DNA from: Chlorobiaceae bacterium
Lineage (GTDB): Bacteria > Bacteroidota > Chlorobiia > Chlorobiales > Chlorobiaceae
Assembly: GCA_013334865.1 (NCBI GenBank)
Contig: JAAXWS010000006.1
Location: 69,306 to 133,305, forward strand
Direction of reading: 5' to 3'
Length of the DNA: 64,000 nucleotides
In this document: piece after piece, positions 16,210 to 25,213 of the stretch
Numbering within the stretch: position 1 is the stretch's first letter
Layout of the letters: each line of letters opens with the position of its first letter
Translations under genes and position numbers: made by a program
The notes under the pieces: generated by a model
The model's database searches: none
The model's input: only the letters and a program-made list of their open reading frames with translations
What the model was told of the DNA's origin: nothing

Positions 16210-17760
16210 ATGGCAAGGAATATAGAAGAGATCATACAGGCACTGAACGACAGGAAAGACGAGCTCCAGCTCGGCGGCGGACAGGAGAGGATCGACCGGC
16301 AGCACGAGGCGGGAGGCCTGACGGCCAGGGAGCGCATCACAGCGCTCGTCGACCAGGACAGCTTCCAGGAATCGGGAATGTTCGCCGAGCACCGGTGCAA
16401 CCTGTTCGGCATGGAAGGCAAGAAAATGCCGGCTGACGGCGTCGTCACCGGTGCGGGAAGCGTCGATGGCCGGCTGGTGCACCTGGCGAGCCAGGACTTC
16501 ACCGTTGGCGGCGGCGCGGCGGGGGAACTCCACTGCACGAAGATCGTCGGCATGATGCAGGCGTCGCTGAAGACCGGTTCGCCGTTTGTCTTCATCAACG
16601 ACTCCGGTGGAGCCCGAATCCAGGAGGGCATCGACAGCCTCTCCGGTTACGGCAAGATCTTCTACAACAACGTCATGCTCTCCGGCGTGGTGCCCCAGGT
16701 TTCGATCATCTGCGGCCCGTGCGCGGGTGGCGCGGCCTACAGCCCGGCGCTGACCGACTTCATCATCCAGACCCGGCAGGCCCGCATGTTCATCACCGGG
16801 CCCTCCGTCATCAAGGCGGTGACCGGCGAAGCGGTGAGCGCTGAGGAGCTTGGCGGCCCCGCTGCCCAGATGAACAACTCCGGAGTGGTCCACTTCATCG
16901 CAGAGGATGACCTCGAAGCGATCGCCATCTGCAAGCGCCTGCTCTCCTTCCTCCCCTCCAACAACCTCGAGGACCCGCCCCTGCGGGAGGCCGACGAGGT
17001 AATCCTGCCGGACAAACGCCTGAACAGCGTGGTGCCGGTGGACCCGAAACAGGCCTACGACGTCCGGGAGGTCATCGGCCACATCATGGACGGAGGCGAC
17101 TTCATGGAGGTGCAGGAGTCGTTCGCCCCGAACATCGTCATCGGCTTTGCCAGGATACAGGGCAGATCGGTAGGCATCGTGGCCAACCAGCCCTGCGTCA
17201 TGGCCGGCGTGCTCGACATCGACGCATCGGACAAGGCGGCCCGCTTCATCCGCTTCTGCAACGCCTTCAACATACCGATCGTCACCCTGGTCGACGTTCC
17301 CGGCTTCCTGCCGGGAGTCCAGCAGGAGTACGGCGGCATCATCCGCCACGGCGCGAAGATGCTGTTCGCTTACTCCGCGGCGACCGTCCCGAAAATCACC
17401 GTCGTCCTGCGGAAGGCCTACGGCGGCGCCTACCTTGCCATGTGCAGCAAGGACCTCGACGCCGACCGCGTCATCTGCTGGCCTACGGCCGAGATCGCGG
17501 TCATGGGTGCGGACGGGGCCGTCGACATCATCTTCAGAGAGGAGATGCGCAAGGCCGACGACCCGGCAACCCGCCGCAAGGAGCTGGTCGAGGAGTACCG
17601 GAACACCTTCGCGACGCCCTATGCGGCAGCGGCCCGCCTGCAGGTCGACGACATCATCGAGCCTGCGGAGACGCGACGCTACCTGGCCATGGCGCTCGAC
17701 GTGCTGCACTCCAAGCGTGAGTTCAGGCCGCAGAAAAAGCACGGCCTGATCCCGCTGTAA
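16210..17760 (+). CDS. Acyl-CoA carboxyltransferase (12S transcarboxylase / PccB / MmdA family)
   Basis: 516 residues, the normal size. Both crotonase-like halves carry the acyl-CoA carboxylase signatures: TVGGGAAGELHCTKIV, INDSGGARIQEGIDSL, CGPCAGGAAYSPAL in the N half and VDVPGFLPGVQQEYGGIIRHGAKM, RKAYGGAYLAM in the C half. It moves the carboxyl group between methylmalonyl-CoA (or propionyl-CoA) and carboxybiotin. It lies 27 bases after the 5S-like gene and 20 bases before a small subunit gene. Confidence 0.94.
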   Translation: MARNIEEIIQALNDRKDELQLGGGQERIDRQHEAGGLTARERITALVDQDSFQESGMFAEHRCNLFGMEGKKMPADGVVTGAGSVDGRLVHLASQDFTVGGGAAGELHCTKIVGMMQASLKTGSPFVFINDSGGARIQEGIDSLSGYGKIFYNNVMLSGVVPQVSIICGPCAGGAAYSPALTDFIIQTRQARMFITGPSVIKAVTGEAVSAEELGGPAAQMNNSGVVHFIAEDDLEAIAICKRLLSFLPSNNLEDPPLREADEVILPDKRLNSVVPVDPKQAYDVREVIGHIMDGGDFMEVQESFAPNIVIGFARIQGRSVGIVANQPCVMAGVLDIDASDKAARFIRFCNAFNIPIVTLVDVPGFLPGVQQEYGGIIRHGAKMLFAYSAATVPKITVVLRKAYGGAYLAMCSKDLDADRVICWPTAEIAVMGADGAVDIIFREEMRKADDPATRRKELVEEYRNTFATPYAAAARLQVDDIIEPAETRRYLAMALDVLHSKREFRPQKKHGLIPL

Positions 17761-17780
17761 CCTATTTTCACCGAAGCACC

Positions 17781-17963
17781 ATGCCAGAAAACGAAATCAC
17801 CCCGGAACTCCTGATGATCATGTCGGCGGCCATCGCCGCGTACCTCGGCAAGAACGTAAGGATCCGGAGAGCCCGATTCATCAGCGAACAGGGGCCGAGC
17901 TCATGGTCCCAGCAGGGACGTGTCTCGATCCAGTCCTCGCACGCCATCAGCACCAACAAATAA
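17781..17963 (+). CDS. Small subunit of the carboxyltransferase complex (MmdD/OadG C-terminus-like)
   Basis: 60 residues (MPENEITPELLMIMSAAIAAYLGKNVRIRR). The pattern of an IAAYLG helix, a basic strand and a SSWSQQGRVSIQSSH end resembles the C-terminal tail of methylmalonyl-CoA decarboxylase delta subunits and other small carboxylase subunits, which dock the carboxyltransferase to its partners. Unlike OadG or MmdD it has no membrane helix, so it would not anchor the complex to a Na+-pumping subunit. It sits exactly between the 12S-like and biotin-carrier genes. Confidence 0.75.
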   Translation: MPENEITPELLMIMSAAIAAYLGKNVRIRRARFISEQGPSSWSQQGRVSIQSSHAISTNK

Positions 17964-17975
17964 GGAGACGACCCC

Positions 17976-18374
17976 GTGCAGCTTACCCTGACGATAGACG
18001 GAAAAAAATACATAGTTGACGTCGACGTGGTGGAGGGAGAGGAGGTCCGGATGCCACCGGCCACCCCTTCGGCGACCCCCGCCACCATACGCTCGGGCCA
18101 GGCCGTCGAACCTCCCGCCCGGCCCCAGGCAGCGCCTCCGGCAGCGGACGGGCTGCCCGACGACAAGGTGTGCCGCAGCCCCATCGCCGGCATCGTCCAG
18201 CGGATCAACGTCCAGCCCGGCCAGCAGCTCCAGGTCAACGACCTGCTGGTGGTGCTCGAGGCGATGAAAATGGAGACGAACATCACGGCGCATGTCGAAG
18301 GGAAGGTCAAGAGGATCCTCGCATCGGTCGGCGAAGCCGTAAAGAGCGGGCAGGCCCTGATCGAGTTCGAGTAA
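17976..18374 (+). CDS. Biotin carboxyl carrier protein (1.3S transcarboxylase-like)
   Basis: 132 residues with a GTG start preceded by AAGGAGACGACC. An N-terminal strand-rich segment is followed by a Pro/Ala linker (about residues 27-60) and a biotinyl domain with the motif EAMKMET; the Lys is the biotin site. It should shuttle carboxyl groups between the 5S- and 12S-like subunits. No biotin carboxylase gene lies in this operon, which favours a transcarboxylase over an ATP-driven carboxylase, unless the carboxylase is encoded elsewhere. Confidence 0.92.
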   Translation: MQLTLTIDGKKYIVDVDVVEGEEVRMPPATPSATPATIRSGQAVEPPARPQAAPPAADGLPDDKVCRSPIAGIVQRINVQPGQQLQVNDLLVVLEAMKMETNITAHVEGKVKRILASVGEAVKSGQALIEFE

Positions 18375-18396
18375 ATACGAAAACGGAAGTCCGAGG

Positions 18397-19533
18397 TTGA
18401 AAGGCATCTTCAGAATTGCCCTCAAGCTGCTGATGAACGACAAGAGCAAGTTCACCGCGCTCCTTGTCGGCATCACCTTCGCCGTATTCCTGATGGTGAT
18501 GATGATGTCGATGTTCACCGGAATCCTGGCCAAGTCCTGCGCCCCCGTCTACAACATCGGCGCCAGGATCTGGGTCATGGACCCGGCGGTGAACAACACC
18601 ATCAGCAGCATCCCCATGCCTGATTACGTGCTCTCGACCGCCCGCAGCATCGAAGGGGTCAAGTACGCCGTGCCGCTCTATTACGGCGGTGCGCAGGTCA
18701 AGCTCAAGGATGGCACCTACCAGAGCGTGACGGTCATCGGCCTCGACGACTCCACCCTCTTCGGCAGGCCGGAGCTGGTCGAGGGCAGGATCGAGGACAT
18801 CTTCGCAGAGAACGCGTTCCTGGTGGTGAAGGATGCAGAGTACGCCAAGCTTGAAAGCCCGAAGGTTGGCACCGAATTCGAAATCAACGACAACCGCGGC
18901 ACGATCGTCGGCCTCGCCAGGGTCGCCTCGTCCGGGCTCTTCGGCGTTCCGACCCTTTACACCACGTTCAACCGTGCGATCACCTACATCCCGTCGTCGA
19001 GGTTCACGACCTCGTACGTGCTGATCGAACCGAAACGGGAGTCGGATATCCCCCGCATCCAGCGGGAGATCGCCAAGATCGGCTACGACGCCCTCACCAG
19101 CGAGCAGTTCGTCAGGAAGATCTCCGACTTCTATACCTTCAAGACCGGCATGGGAATGAACATCATGCTCATGACGGCCATCAGCTTCATCGTGGGCCTC
19201 TCCATCTCAGGGCAGACCTTCTACACCTTCATCCTCGAGAACATCGACAAGTTCGGAGCCATGAAGGCAATCGGCGCCAAGGGGCGGGAACTGGTCTCGA
19301 TGATCCTCTTCCAGTCCTTCTTCACCTCGCTGGTCGGCTACGGGCTCGGCGTCGGAGCGGCATCGACATTCATGACGCTGGCCAAGTTGCGACTGCCGGA
19401 GTATGCTGCGCAGACAACCTTCGCGATCCTCGGCTTCGCGTTGCTGATGGTGGTGGTCATCGCCGGGATATCGAGCTACATCGGCGTGCGCAAGGTGCTC
19501 CAGATCCAACCGTTCGATATCTTCAGGGGGTGA
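18397..19533 (+). CDS. ABC exporter permease, DevC/FtsX family
   Basis: 378 residues with a TTG start (MKGIFRIALKLLMNDKSKFTALLVG). One N-terminal membrane helix, a periplasmic MacB-like domain of about 220 residues, and three C-terminal helices with the FtsX signature (IDKFGAMKAIGAKGRELVSMI). It resembles DevC of cyanobacterial DevBCA exporters. It starts 22 bases after the biotin-carrier gene and runs into the ATPase gene with no gap, so exporter and carboxylase genes are probably read together. Confidence 0.88.
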   Translation: MKGIFRIALKLLMNDKSKFTALLVGITFAVFLMVMMMSMFTGILAKSCAPVYNIGARIWVMDPAVNNTISSIPMPDYVLSTARSIEGVKYAVPLYYGGAQVKLKDGTYQSVTVIGLDDSTLFGRPELVEGRIEDIFAENAFLVVKDAEYAKLESPKVGTEFEINDNRGTIVGLARVASSGLFGVPTLYTTFNRAITYIPSSRFTTSYVLIEPKRESDIPRIQREIAKIGYDALTSEQFVRKISDFYTFKTGMGMNIMLMTAISFIVGLSISGQTFYTFILENIDKFGAMKAIGAKGRELVSMILFQSFFTSLVGYGLGVGAASTFMTLAKLRLPEYAAQTTFAILGFALLMVVVIAGISSYIGVRKVLQIQPFDIFRG

Positions 19534-19534
19534 T

Positions 19535-20239
19535 ATGGGCGAGAGTCTGATCAGGGCCGACAACCTGGCGAAGTGGTTCGGCGAAGGCGCGTCTCGCACC
19601 ATGGCGGTGCGAGACGCCTGCTTCGAAGTGAGGCATGGCGAGATGCTCTATATCGTCGGCCCCTCGGGAAGCGGCAAGACCACCCTGCTCAGCATGGTTT
19701 CGGGCATCCTGAAGCCGAACGGCGGCAACGTCACGGTCGAGGGGCGGGACCTGTGGAGCATGGGTGACGACGAACTCGCCGACCTCAGGCTGAACAAGAT
19801 CGGCTTCGTCTTCCAGGACTACCACCTCTTCCCCCGCCTGACCACCCTCGAAAACGTGGCCATCCCGCTGATCCTGAAGAAGGTGGAGTGGGACGAGGCG
19901 CTCCGGCGTTCGATGGAGTACCTCGAGATCGTTGGCCTCAAAGACCGGGCAAACCTGCAGCCGGTCAAGCTGAGTGGCGGCGAGCAGCAGCGCGTGGCTA
20001 TTGCCCGGGCGATCGTCGGCCAGCCCGACATCCTGATCTTCGACGAACCGACCGCCTCGCTCGACGGCGACACGGGCAGGAAGATCGTGGAGTTCGTCAA
20101 GAAGAGGATCCTCGACGAGAATCGATGCATCATCATCGTGACCCACGACAGCAGGATCTACGAATACGCCGACACGATCCTGAAGATGGAGGACGGAAAA
20201 ATCACCGGAGTCGAAAAAAACCACCTGCATGAGAAATAA
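19535..20239 (+). CDS. ABC exporter ATPase, DevA/LolD family
   Basis: 234 residues. Walker A GPSGSGKTT, Q-loop VFQDYHLFPRLT, signature LSGGEQQRVAIARA, Walker B ILIFDEPTASLD and the switch His in IIVTHDSR are all intact, so it should be an active ATPase. The family powers DevC/MacB/LolC-type permeases rather than classical importers. It overlaps the membrane-fusion gene downstream by 11 bases. Confidence 0.93.
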   Translation: MGESLIRADNLAKWFGEGASRTMAVRDACFEVRHGEMLYIVGPSGSGKTTLLSMVSGILKPNGGNVTVEGRDLWSMGDDELADLRLNKIGFVFQDYHLFPRLTTLENVAIPLILKKVEWDEALRRSMEYLEIVGLKDRANLQPVKLSGGEQQRVAIARAIVGQPDILIFDEPTASLDGDTGRKIVEFVKKRILDENRCIIIVTHDSRIYEYADTILKMEDGKITGVEKNHLHEK

Positions 20240-21173
20240 AATCCTGATAGGGCTTGCAGTCCTCGGCGTCCTGTTCGGACTCGGCAACGCGTTCTTCATG
20301 AAGATACGCCCGAACCCGCAGCCACCCGCCTTCAAGCCGGCATCGAACCCCTACCCGAAGGGCATCTATGCCAACGGCATCATCGAGAGCGCGCAGTCGA
20401 GCGGTTCCAACGTCAACATCTACCCCGAAGTTGCGGGTACAGTGCTCCGCGTCCTGGTGGCCGAAGGCCAGAAGGTCAACGCGGGCACGCCGCTGCTCGA
20501 ACTCGACGACCGGGTGCAGCGTGCAACGGCCGAATCGGCGAAGGCGCAGGTAGAGGTGGCCTCAGCCAGCCTGGCGACCGTAGAGGCGCAATACGAGAAG
20601 CTGAAGGCTTCATGGGATCTCGACCAGAGGTCGGTAAGCCGGGACGCCCTCGACACCTCGGCGAATGCGGTCAAGGCGGCAAGGGCGGGGCTCGAACTCG
20701 CTCGGAAGCAGTCCAAGGCATCCGAGGCCCTGCTTTCGAAATACCTCATCAGGGCGGTCGCCGACGGCACGATCCTGTCGGTCAACACCTCAGCGGGAAG
20801 CTACATCTCGAGCCAGGGAAGCTACAGCACCTACTCCAGCGGGTTTGCCCCGGTAATCGTGATGGGAAGCCTGAACGGCGACCTTGCGGTCCGCTGCTAC
20901 GTCGACGAAATCCTCATCCAGCGCCTGCCTGAGCCGTCGAAGATGCATGCCCGCATGTCGATCCGGGGAACGAGCGTCACGGTTCCGCTTAAGTTTGTCA
21001 GGTTCCAGCCTAACGTCACGCCGAAAATCGAGCTTTCAAGCCAGAGGACGGAACGGGTCGACGTCAGGGTGCTCCCGCTCCTCTTCAGCTTCGTCAAACC
21101 AGAAGGCCTCAACCTCTATCCCGGTCAACTTGTCGACATATACATCGGAGAAGATGCAGCGAACCGTAAATAA
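20229..21173 (+). CDS. Membrane-fusion (HlyD/DevB-like) subunit of the exporter
   Basis: 314 residues. One N-terminal anchor (IGLAVLGVLFGLGNAFFM), a lipoyl-like half motif (SGSNVNIYPEVAGTVLRVLV), a coiled-coil hairpin of about 80 residues (RATAESAKAQVEVASASLATVEAQYEKL) and beta-barrel segments. It bridges the inner-membrane ABC pair to the outer-membrane protein encoded next. Overlaps on both sides indicate translational coupling. Confidence 0.9.
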   Translation: MRNKILIGLAVLGVLFGLGNAFFMKIRPNPQPPAFKPASNPYPKGIYANGIIESAQSSGSNVNIYPEVAGTVLRVLVAEGQKVNAGTPLLELDDRVQRATAESAKAQVEVASASLATVEAQYEKLKASWDLDQRSVSRDALDTSANAVKAARAGLELARKQSKASEALLSKYLIRAVADGTILSVNTSAGSYISSQGSYSTYSSGFAPVIVMGSLNGDLAVRCYVDEILIQRLPEPSKMHARMSIRGTSVTVPLKFVRFQPNVTPKIELSSQRTERVDVRVLPLLFSFVKPEGLNLYPGQLVDIYIGEDAANRK

Positions 21174-22671
21174 GCACATGGCGATGCCGTCGACATCATG
21201 CCTGGCAGCTTTCCTCGGCGTCGGCCTGCTGTCACTGTCCGGATGCGCGGCCGGGCCCGATTTCGTCAGGCCCGACGCTCCGGCCGTCTCGGCCTTCGAC
21301 CGGCCCGAGATCCCGTCGAAGCACACCTCGAAGGAGTTTGCCGCGCCCCGGTTCGACGAGGGCGTCGGCCCTGCGGCGAACTGGTGGCATTCGTTCGGAT
21401 CGGGCGGGATCGACTCGGTGGTTGCCGCCGGCCTTGCCGGCAATCCGGGCCTGCAGGCGGCACAGGCAAGCCTCAGCCAAAGCCGTGAAAACCTCCGCGC
21501 CGGGGCGGGCATCTTCTTCCCGCAGGTCGGCGCGGCCTTCAACCAGTCCAGGGGGAACCTCCCTTCGGCCGCAGGAGGAAGCTCCCGTCAGGGCTCTGTC
21601 TTCAACCTCTCGACCCTTTCGGCTTCGGTCAGCTATGCCCTCGACATTTTCGGCGGGCAGCGCCGTGCCATCGAAGGCCTCGGGGCGCAGGTCGACCAGC
21701 AACAGGCAGAGACCATCGGCACCTACATGATGCTCTCCGGCAACATCGTCAACACCTGCATCGCCATCGCCGCCTACCGAGAAGAGATCGACGAGATCGA
21801 ACAGCTGATCGCGATCCAGCAGCAACAGCTCTCCATCGCCGAAACACAGCACCGCTCGGGCATCGCGACCTTCGGCGCCGTGCTCGCCCTGCAGGGGCAG
21901 TTGACCGCCCTCGAAGCAAGCCTGCCGCCGGTCCGTCAGCAGCTGAGCCAGTCGGAGCACCTCCTTGCGGCTCTCGTCGGAAAGACTCCTGCCGAATGGC
22001 AGGCCCCGGACCTTCGGCTGTCCGGCATCTCGCTGCCCGAACGGCTGCCGCTTTCGCTGCCTTCGGAGCTTGTCCGCCAGCGCCCCGACATCCTTGCCGC
22101 CGAAGCCCGCCTCCATGCGTCGAACGCCGCCATCGGCGTGGCCACGGCGGCCATGTTCCCGAGCTTCACCCTCAACGGCACTTACGAACGCTCGGGCAAC
22201 AGCTTGAGCGCCCTGCCCGACGGAGGAAACGGTTTCTGGGGAATCGGGGCCGGCATCACGCAGCCGCTCTTCAACGGGGGCACGCTCAACGCGAAGCGGC
22301 GTGCCGCCATCGATGCAAGGGATCAGAGCCAGGCCCTCTACCGGCAGGTAGTACTCGGCGCTTTCGCGCAGGTAGCCGACATCGTCAGGGCACTCGGACA
22401 CGATGCCGAACTTGCGGATGCCCAGTCGAGGGCTGTCAGGGACACGAAGCTGTCGCTTGACCTCGTCCAGGCCAATTACCGCTCCGGGCTGGTCGGTTAC
22501 GTGCAGGTGATCCTTGCCGACATCCAGTACCGGCAGGCACGGATCGGGCTGCTCCAGGCACGGGCCCGTCAGCTGCAGGATGCCGCAGCACTGTACGTGG
22601 CCCTGGGCGGGGGGTGGCAGCAGGATGCCGAAGCGAAGAAGAAGGCGGGGCTACCTGTATCTCACCCCTGA
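21154..22671 (+). CDS. Outer-membrane efflux lipoprotein, NodT/OprM family
   Basis: 505 residues from ATG 21154, which overlaps the membrane-fusion gene by 20 bases and gives a basic n-region (MQRTVNKHM) ahead of the signal; ATG 21178 is an alternative, and the track start at 20884 is a shadow. The lipobox is LSLSGC, with Cys as first mature residue. Two OEP repeats are visible, including the family segments NPGLQAAQASLSQSRENLRAG and RQRPDILAAEARLHASNAAIGVATAAMFP. NodT proteins usually serve RND pumps; pairing with a DevCAB-type ABC exporter is less common. Confidence 0.92.
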   Translation: MQRTVNKHMAMPSTSCLAAFLGVGLLSLSGCAAGPDFVRPDAPAVSAFDRPEIPSKHTSKEFAAPRFDEGVGPAANWWHSFGSGGIDSVVAAGLAGNPGLQAAQASLSQSRENLRAGAGIFFPQVGAAFNQSRGNLPSAAGGSSRQGSVFNLSTLSASVSYALDIFGGQRRAIEGLGAQVDQQQAETIGTYMMLSGNIVNTCIAIAAYREEIDEIEQLIAIQQQQLSIAETQHRSGIATFGAVLALQGQLTALEASLPPVRQQLSQSEHLLAALVGKTPAEWQAPDLRLSGISLPERLPLSLPSELVRQRPDILAAEARLHASNAAIGVATAAMFPSFTLNGTYERSGNSLSALPDGGNGFWGIGAGITQPLFNGGTLNAKRRAAIDARDQSQALYRQVVLGAFAQVADIVRALGHDAELADAQSRAVRDTKLSLDLVQANYRSGLVGYVQVILADIQYRQARIGLLQARARQLQDAAALYVALGGGWQQDAEAKKKAGLPVSHP

Positions 22672-22756
22672 CGGGTCGCATTTCTCCAGAACCCGGGGGG
22701 ATGGTGAAGCAAACCCAGCGAGAGGTGCGGAACATGAAACAACCATCGCGAGCACA

Positions 22757-23512
22757 TCACGACAACACGACCGACGAGGACAGGCAGTAGCCTATACCAC
22801 GATAAGTTTTTATAGGGAAACCGCATCCAGTCTCCTCGGTCTTCTTCCTGAGCCGGTAAATCAGGGATTCCAGAGCCCGGTTCCCCTTGTCGTCAGGCTG
22901 ATATGCGAGAATCTTGAGGATGTACTGACGGGTCACGATCGCCGTGCTCTGCAACACCAGCGTGAGCATGAACTCGTACTCTTTGGCCGTCAGGGAAACC
23001 ACGTCTCCTTTTGGCGTCCGGAGGGACCAGTCGTTCCTGTAAAGCTTCCATGGTTCGGCACTATCCCCTGCCCCCGTTTCCCCGGTCGCAGGCGTTGCCT
23101 CGGTTTTGGACCGGAACCGCTCCATACGATCCGCGAGGTTGTCGACCAGGGCCATAAGTTCACGGGTGTCGACGGATTTGACCAGGCAGGCATCCGCTCC
23201 GGATGCATATCCGGCAAGACGGGTTTCGACATCGGAAGCCGGACAGAGCATGATGATGCATGCCCCGGTGTTTTTCCGCACATACTCGCTCAAGACAAGC
23301 CCGCTTTGGTCCCCCAGGCTGGAATTCAAGATCACCAGATCGCAAAGTTCCGACAGGATGTACTGATAAAAATCTCCGGATGATCCAAAACCTGAGGCCC
23401 GATACCCCCGGAGGTTCAGATAATCTACGATGGCGTCACGATACTCCTGATCGACGTCGACAATGGACACACTGATATCGACTGCTGTGCGCGGTTGCTG
23501 CTGTTGGGTCAT
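22757..23512 (-). CDS. OmpR-type response regulator with degenerate receiver domain
   Basis: 251 residues from ATG 23512 (GGGGAAAAGAC upstream); the track start adds 52 unlikely residues. The C-terminal winged helix is good (SLTAKEYEFMLTLVLQS; NRALESLIYRLRKK; IKTYRGIGYCL). In the receiver the phospho-acceptor Asp is replaced by Asn (DLVILNSSLGD), the conserved Thr by Cys (IIMLCPAS) and part of the acidic pair is lost (SIVDVDQ), though the Lys remains. It probably works without phosphorylation. It has no adjacent kinase; a 963-base gap lies upstream. Confidence 0.85.
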   Translation of the reverse strand: MTQQQQPRTAVDISVSIVDVDQEYRDAIVDYLNLRGYRASGFGSSGDFYQYILSELCDLVILNSSLGDQSGLVLSEYVRKNTGACIIMLCPASDVETRLAGYASGADACLVKSVDTRELMALVDNLADRMERFRSKTEATPATGETGAGDSAEPWKLYRNDWSLRTPKGDVVSLTAKEYEFMLTLVLQSTAIVTRQYILKILAYQPDDKGNRALESLIYRLRKKTEETGCGFPIKTYRGIGYCLSSSVVLS

Positions 23513-24475
23513 GTCTTTTCCCCAGGTCCTGTATTTTCGGGTTTGAGAGACCTCCCCCATCCCGTCCGGACAACCGCCTGAATAAGGACGGTAGCCGGAA
23601 ATTTGATTGAACCTTTCGCGACAAGCACATGCACCGGCATTACGGAGCGGGAAACGACCGCCATGCAAGGCAACTGCAGCATGGCAGCCCGGACTTCATG
23701 ACCGATTCCCCCTTGATAACACGCAGAACACATCACCAACCACGAACAGGCGTAACATTCATTAGCTCAAAGCATACCGGACCATCGAAGCTAAACCGGC
23801 ATGGCTTACAGGTTTGCCAAGGGCAGCCTCGACAGGCCGATCGCATTGCCATGACAGACCGGATCAAACAAGGGCAAAGCTGCGCGGCTTGAAAGCGCTC
23901 CGTGAATGTCAGGGATTCATACGAAAGAGCTCCCTTGTGAGGGATAAGGGGGGGGAACCAATAAAATACACTGGCGTATATTTACTACATATTTTGCGAA
24001 TTAAATAGAAAAAAGAGACAATTCTCCAATTACCACTTACACCAAGCTGAAGAAAACAGTCAGAACCGGCATATCGTTCCTCAGGATGAGCCGAGGACAT
24101 AAACCGAAGAGCTATGGGGAACCAAAGAGGTTGCCGCCTCCCTTTCCGACTATTTTTCATACTTTTTATACAGATATTTTTATATATTCTTAATATACAT
24201 ACAGCATTATCGACAACTACGGAATATGAACGCATGTTCATGGATTCATACCGGTCATCATGATCAGCCGAAAGCCAGTAGAGATCGGGTTTGCCGTAAT
24301 GTATATTCATGTTCTATGAGCTGATGTGGAAAAGAGTACCTGAATCACGTCCAATGAGCAGAAATGCAAACCATGAGTTGCGTTTTCTTACTCTCCCGCA
24401 TAATTCACTTGCCACATCCGGCCATGAGCATCTATCTTTCATAAGATCGTCTTCCCAACACTCCGCTCCCCTGCC
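23513..24475. other. Long non-coding gap between divergent genes
   Basis: 963 bases with no convincing gene. The ORFs at 23909..24310 (-), 23629..23892 (+) and 24314..24547 (-) show no family motif or ribosome site. The section 24120-24260 is A+T rich. It must hold the promoters of the divergently transcribed response regulator (-) and the amidotransferase-photolyase-kinase operon (+); a small RNA is possible but no structure stood out. Confidence 0.5.
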
Positions 24476-25213
24476 ATGAGCGACAAAGTGCTGATCGTGC
24501 AGAACATTTCTCATGAAGGTCCGGGGCTCCTCCTCGACATTCTGCACGAATATTCCATCGGTTTCGACTGCTGCGACCTGTCGAAGGGTGCGCTAATCCC
24601 GGACCCCTGCAGCTACGCCTGCGTCGTGGTGCTTGGCGGTCCGCAGAGCGCCAACGACAGGACACAGGCCATGGACCACGAGCTCCGGCGCGTCGGAGAA
24701 ACGCTTGACGCCGGGATCCCCTGCCTCGGCATCTGCCTCGGCCTGCAGGTGATGGTGAAAGCCGCAGGTGGTGCCGTGATAACAGCACCCGTTAAAGAGA
24801 CTGGATTCCATGAACCCGACGGAACCCCCTACCAGGTCACCCTCACTCCCGAAGGCCGCAGCGACCTCCTGTTCAGAGGCCTTCAGGAGCAGTTGCGCGT
24901 ATTCCAGCTCCATGGTGAAACGGTCGTAACGGCTGCAGGAATGACCCTCCTCGGCACGGGGAAGGGATGCAGGAACCAGGTCGTTCGGTTCGGTGAACGC
25001 GCCTGGGGATTGCAGTGCCATTTCGAAATGACTCGCGGGATGTTCGAAACCTGGACGCATATCGACCCTGACCTCAGGAGAATGGACCGGAAAGCGCTGC
25101 TGGCAGGGTTCGACCTTATCCGGGACGACTACACGCAGACCGGGCGAAAACTGCTGCTTAACTTCCTCAATACCGCAGGGCTTGCGGCAGGCGCGCGGGA
25201 GGCCCTGCAATGA
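24476..25213 (+). CDS. Class I glutamine amidotransferase-like protein (GuaA N-domain type)
   Basis: 245 residues, a stand-alone GATase1 domain. The nucleophile elbow GICLGLQV with catalytic Cys and the His of LQCHFEMTR are present. Such free-standing domains hydrolyse glutamine or gamma-glutamyl compounds or have drifted to other amide substrates; the true substrate is unknown. The stop overlaps the photolyase start by four bases (ATGA), so the two are translationally coupled. Confidence 0.85.
   Translation: MSDKVLIVQNISHEGPGLLLDILHEYSIGFDCCDLSKGALIPDPCSYACVVVLGGPQSANDRTQAMDHELRRVGETLDAGIPCLGICLGLQVMVKAAGGAVITAPVKETGFHEPDGTPYQVTLTPEGRSDLLFRGLQEQLRVFQLHGETVVTAAGMTLLGTGKGCRNQVVRFGERAWGLQCHFEMTRGMFETWTHIDPDLRRMDRKALLAGFDLIRDDYTQTGRKLLLNFLNTAGLAAGAREALQ

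Noticed and set aside
15283-17742. 819-residue ORF on the minus strand across the carboxyltransferase genes
   Set aside because: It is antisense to two strongly conserved genes and composed of His/Asp/Arg/Gly-rich sequence typical of a shadow in high-G+C DNA.
23909-24310. 133-residue minus-strand ORF in the long gap
   Set aside because: No ribosome site, no motif, and mixed composition; not supported as a gene.
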